In this document: in pieces, positions 5,611 to 7,453 of the stretch | Numbering within the stretch: position 1 is the stretch's first letter | Layout: every line of letters starts with the position of its first letter | DNA from: CAZDEK01 sp964504625 | GTDB lineage: Bacteria > Patescibacteriota > Saccharimonadia > CAILAD01 > GCA-016700035 | Assembly (NCBI GenBank): GCA_964504625.1 | Contig: CAZDEK010000044.1 | Coordinates: forward strand, 1 to 7,453 | Direction: 5' to 3' | DNA length: 7,453 bases | The notes under the pieces: generated by a model | Database searches by the model: none | The model's input: the letters and a program-made list of their open reading frames with translations, nothing else | Told to the model about the DNA's origin: nothing | Position numbers and translations under genes: made by a program

Positions 5611-6820
5611 CAAAAAGTAGCTGAGAAACTGGGGTGCTGAGGCCTTCGATCTTTGCAGAGCCGTCGATCTCCACAGCTGCCTGAACAATGCTGGGAATGT
5701 ACTGAGCGCTTATCTCATTACATTCGAATGCTATGCTGAGATCTGAACCTCGGCGGTTAGTAACTTGGGCGGCCAACTGCACAACAGCGAAGCTGTAATT
5801 CATCCCTCGCTTGGTTTCGTCCGACACAATACCAGGGAATACCAGCACATTTTCAGTCTCTAAGGCTCCGGGGTACTTCGCCGCAAAGTATTGTTTATTG
5901 AACCAAGGGTAATAATCGAGATCGGTGACAAAAATCATCAGGGTTGTGACTTCCCCATCCACCCGATGTACTACTTTGGCGATATTTGGGTCTTCCAAAA
6001 TCTGCAAAAACACTTCCTGACTGAACCCGGCCTCGAGCGCATGTCCTTCGCCGAGCTCAGCAAACGGATTCTGATATATTCCCCAAAGACGCTCCGCTTC
6101 ATCACCGGAGATGACATCCACTACTGACGCTCCGTCGTGCTCTCCTGATGCAAGCTCGCCGGATTCGACCATCTCCCGATATGTTTCAAAAAATGATGGT
6201 GCCGATTTGGGCCCCCGCTCTGAAGCATTGGCTACTTCGGCTGACCCCACAAAAAGATCAATTCGTGCCGGCTCTTCGCCAAGCCCGATGCGCTCTACAC
6301 GTGCATCCGAGGAGCCAAGCTGCTCTTTCCAGTACTCAAGCTGGTTCGGCTGTGAGGTAAGACGCTCCTGGATAATGTAGCCACCATCAGCAGTTATCTG
6401 TCTAACGGCATCAAGGATCTTCTGCTCGCTGCCGAAATCTTCTGGCAGCTCGACCTGCGTGTAGTAGTAGCTCGGCCGCGTTCTGCCAAATTGGCGCTCA
6501 AGCAAGTCCTTGTTATACCACTCCACGTCCTTGGTCGGAACAAACAGCGGCACATGCACCTGTTTACCGCCGCGCTCGACCGTCATAAATACTGTATGTG
6601 GATCTTTCAAGGCCCGTTCAAGATCTTCTCCAAAGAGACCAACCGTTTGCGGGCTATCAGGGTCATTGAAGCGCAGGGCTTCGTAGGCATCATGGCTTTC
6701 GCTGAACTGCTCATCAGAAAGTACAATTCCGGTACCCACTGCAATGGCCTTCGTTGTCTCGCGATCGCCGCGTGCAACCGCTTCAAGGTGCTCGGTGTGT
6801 TCAGAATGTTGTTCACCCAT
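5594..6820 (-). CDS. Protein of unknown function with internal duplication, possibly two GNAT-like modules (408 aa)
   Basis: No family recognised; soluble, acidic, with no signal peptide or membrane helix. It appears to contain two diverged copies of one ~120-170 residue module. Copy 1 spans about 36-160 and copy 2 about 240-400. Anchors share an offset of 204-205 residues: LKDPHT (71-76) with LEDPNI (275-280), PLFV (91-94) with MIFV (295-298), and WYNKDLL (101-107) with WFNKQYF (306-312). A charged linker (about 170-240) joins them. The order of strands and helices in copy 2 (strand, strand, helix SFAVVQLAAQV, strand LSIAFE, helix) resembles a GNAT core, but the usual Q/RxxGxG/A acetyl-CoA loop is not evident, so activity is uncertain. 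The ATG has no Shine-Dalgarno site; an extended -10 (TGCTATAGT) ends 7 nt upstream, which suggests leaderless expression. The N-terminus (residues 1-35) is His/Glu-rich and looks disordered. Confidence 0.8.
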   Translation of the reverse strand: MGEQHSEHTEHLEAVARGDRETTKAIAVGTGIVLSDEQFSESHDAYEALRFNDPDSPQTVGLFGEDLERALKDPHTVFMTVERGGKQVHVPLFVPTKDVEWYNKDLLERQFGRTRPSYYYTQVELPEDFGSEQKILDAVRQITADGGYIIQERLTSQPNQLEYWKEQLGSSDARVERIGLGEEPARIDLFVGSAEVANASERGPKSAPSFFETYREMVESGELASGEHDGASVVDVISGDEAERLWGIYQNPFAELGEGHALEAGFSQEVFLQILEDPNIAKVVHRVDGEVTTLMIFVTDLDYYPWFNKQYFAAKYPGALETENVLVFPGIVSDETKRGMNYSFAVVQLAAQVTNRRGSDLSIAFECNEISAQYIPSIVQAAVEIDGSAKIEGLSTPVSQLLFEALSA

Positions 6821-6827
6821 AAGAAGG

Positions 6828-6836
6828 ACTATAGCA
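6828..6836 (-). promoter_or_regulatory. Extended -10 promoter of the 408-aa gene, leaderless type
   Basis: TGCTATAGT on the minus strand is a TG-extended -10 with 5 of 6 matches to TATAAT. It ends 7 nt before the ATG at 6820, placing the start point at or within a base of the ATG. No good -35 is present (TTATAC at 17 bp spacing), which an extended -10 can tolerate. It lies just downstream of the terminator of the preceding gene, so the 408-aa gene forms its own unit. Confidence 0.5.
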
Positions 6837-6856
6837 TATGGGCGCTATCAGTATAA

Positions 6857-6891
6857 GAAAAGCGACTCACCACGATACGTGACAAGTCGCT
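6857..6891 (-). terminator. Rho-independent terminator of the four-TM protein gene
   Basis: On the plus strand AGCGACT (6861-6867) pairs perfectly with AGTCGCT (6885-6891). Inside, CACG (6871-6874) pairs with CGTG (6878-6881) around an ATA loop, separated from the outer stem by a 3x3 internal loop. Read on the minus strand the stem is followed by TTTTCTTAT, a good U-tract. The TAG stop codon of the 161-aa gene (6892-6890) lies at the edge of the stem, so the terminator begins at the end of the coding sequence. Confidence 0.75.
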
Positions 6892-7375
6892 AGAAGATAG
6901 AATGCGCGATTGCACCGAGGCCGTAACCTCCATGGATAAGTGCAAATTCGGTCGCATACAATGCGGTCAGTACGAGGGCTAGCCGAAGCAACTGAGCGTG
7001 TGACATAGCCTGCTTCTTATTCAAAAGCAAAACAGGTATCACTGCCCCAATCAAGGGTGTCACTAGGAATGCTCCCGCAACCGACCATGCTTGCTTGCGA
7101 ATTGATGCTTCACGGGCAGCAATTTCCTCATTCTTGCGCTCGAGCATGAGCCGCTTGAGGAGGAAGCTAGCAGCCCTCGAAGGGGCCGGTCGCATACCTG
7201 CGATGATGAGCCACATACCAAATGCCCAGCTAGCCGCAAAAGCTATTACGGTCGCGGCCAGCTGATTCCAGACAGCAATCGTCCAGAAGACAGGGCCGAA
7301 CACCAGATCATCCAAGATGAAAAGCGTCAGGACGGTGATGGTCCACCAAAACGCGCTGACCAGGTACTTTCTCAT
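6890..7375 (-). CDS. Four-TM integral membrane protein, unknown function (161 aa)
   Basis: I recognise no family. Hydrophobic helices lie at about 4-26, 35-60, 97-118 and 126-149. A strongly charged, helical loop of ~35 residues (61-95; KRLMLERKNEEIAAREA) connects helices 2 and 3. By charge this loop and both termini should be cytoplasmic, giving a symmetric two-hairpin topology. The start is well fixed: AAGGGGGTG, one mismatch from the ideal Shine-Dalgarno AAGGAGGTG, lies 7 nt before the ATG, and a perfect consensus promoter lies further upstream. A terminator overlaps its stop codon. It is therefore a single-gene transcription unit that appears to be the most strongly expressed in the window. 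Its base composition is about 55% GC in a hand-counted line, unlike the AT-rich kinase membrane region. Confidence 0.85.
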   Translation of the reverse strand: MRKYLVSAFWWTITVLTLFILDDLVFGPVFWTIAVWNQLAATVIAFAASWAFGMWLIIAGMRPAPSRAASFLLKRLMLERKNEEIAAREASIRKQAWSVAGAFLVTPLIGAVIPVLLLNKKQAMSHAQLLRLALVLTALYATEFALIHGGYGLGAIAHSIF

Positions 7376-7382
7376 GAGTGTT

Positions 7383-7391
7383 CACCCCCTT
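7383..7391 (-). promoter_or_regulatory. Strong ribosome binding site of the four-TM protein gene
   Basis: AAGGGGGTG on the minus strand differs from the ideal 16S-complementary AAGGAGGTG at one base and lies 7 nt before the ATG at 7375. It is the strongest such site in the window and decides the start codon. Confidence 0.8.
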
Positions 7392-7399
7392 AAGATGAG

Positions 7400-7421
7400 A
7401 AAGTATATATTATAATACTTT
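7400..7421. repeat. Inverted repeat straddling the -10 box, candidate operator
   Basis: AAAGTAT (7400-7406) and ATACTTT (7415-7421) are perfect 7-bp inverted arms with an 8-bp centre that contains the whole -10 hexamer. One arm covers the predicted start point and the other lies in the promoter spacer, a placement suited to a dimeric repressor. The region is very AT-rich, so a chance palindrome is possible. Confidence 0.35.
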
Positions 7422-7437
7422 TATTTACTATTGTCAA
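7409..7437 (-). promoter_or_regulatory. Perfect consensus sigma-70 promoter of the four-TM protein gene
   Basis: On the minus strand TTGACA (7437-7432) and TATAAT (7414-7409) are separated by exactly 17 bp, a full match to the housekeeping consensus in both boxes and spacing. The spacer is almost all A/T. The start point is predicted near 7402, leaving a leader of about 26 nt that carries the ribosome site. Confidence 0.85.
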
Positions 7438-7453
7438 TCTTATAATCCAATCT

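Noticed and set aside
6491..6856. 121-codon plus-strand frame opposite the start of the 408-aa gene
   Set aside because: It lies antisense to a gene with coherent protein features and a promoter, and has no Shine-Dalgarno or recognisable motif.
7411..7446. Plus-strand TATAAT hexamers at 7411 and 7441 as an outward promoter
   Set aside because: No acceptable -35 lies 16-18 bp upstream of either, and the gene they would serve is outside the window; AT-rich sequence yields such hexamers by chance.

Overview
The window reads as a compact bacterial chromosome fragment: nine genes on both strands, very short gaps, no RNA genes, no mobile elements and no CRISPR array. The mix suggests a Candidate Phyla Radiation bacterium (Patescibacteria, possibly Saccharibacteria/TM7). 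It contains a 7TM-type sensor kinase with a stand-alone receiver, a DUF2156 protein, a pgk embedded among small membrane proteins of no recognised family, and first-of-operon genes whose -10 box sits right against the start codon. That placement is an inference from gene style, not from a marker gene, and is only moderately secure.

Layout. Positions 1-162 (+) hold the proline-rich C-terminal end of a gene that starts outside the window. It converges on a minus-strand block that runs from 4642 down to 166. In transcription order this block holds a 732-residue multi-pass sensor histidine kinase, a receiver-only response regulator, an 81-residue two-TM protein, phosphoglycerate kinase (pgk) and a 119-residue single-TM protein. 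The last three are tightly coupled: a TAATG overlap, then a stop and start one base apart. They appear to have their own promoter at 1957-1985. Divergent from the kinase, at 4677-5597 (+), lies a DUF2156 (MprF C-terminal-like, GNAT-fold) protein. It overlaps by 4 bp, tail to tail, with a 408-residue protein (6820-5594, -) that I do not recognise but that looks internally duplicated. Upstream of that, a four-TM protein (7375-6890, -) is driven by a perfect TTGACA-N17-TATAAT promoter and followed by a good intrinsic terminator.

How the parts work together. The kinase and receiver form a two-component pair without a DNA-binding output, so the signal probably leaves through protein-protein contact. 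pgk supplies the ATP-generating step of lower glycolysis. The DUF2156 protein probably transfers an acyl or aminoacyl group, possibly in envelope modification. No pathway joins all these genes.

Most notable signals: (1) an AT-rich patch from about 3.95 to 5.6 kb covers exactly the 7TM sensor part of the kinase plus the whole DUF2156 gene, which suggests a chimeric kinase or a transferred segment; (2) the 408-residue protein carries two divergent copies of one module; (3) SD-less first genes have -10 boxes 6-7 nt from ATG, as expected for leaderless mRNA, while operon-internal genes have Shine-Dalgarno sites; (4) the consensus promoter of the four-TM gene has an inverted repeat straddling its -10 box.
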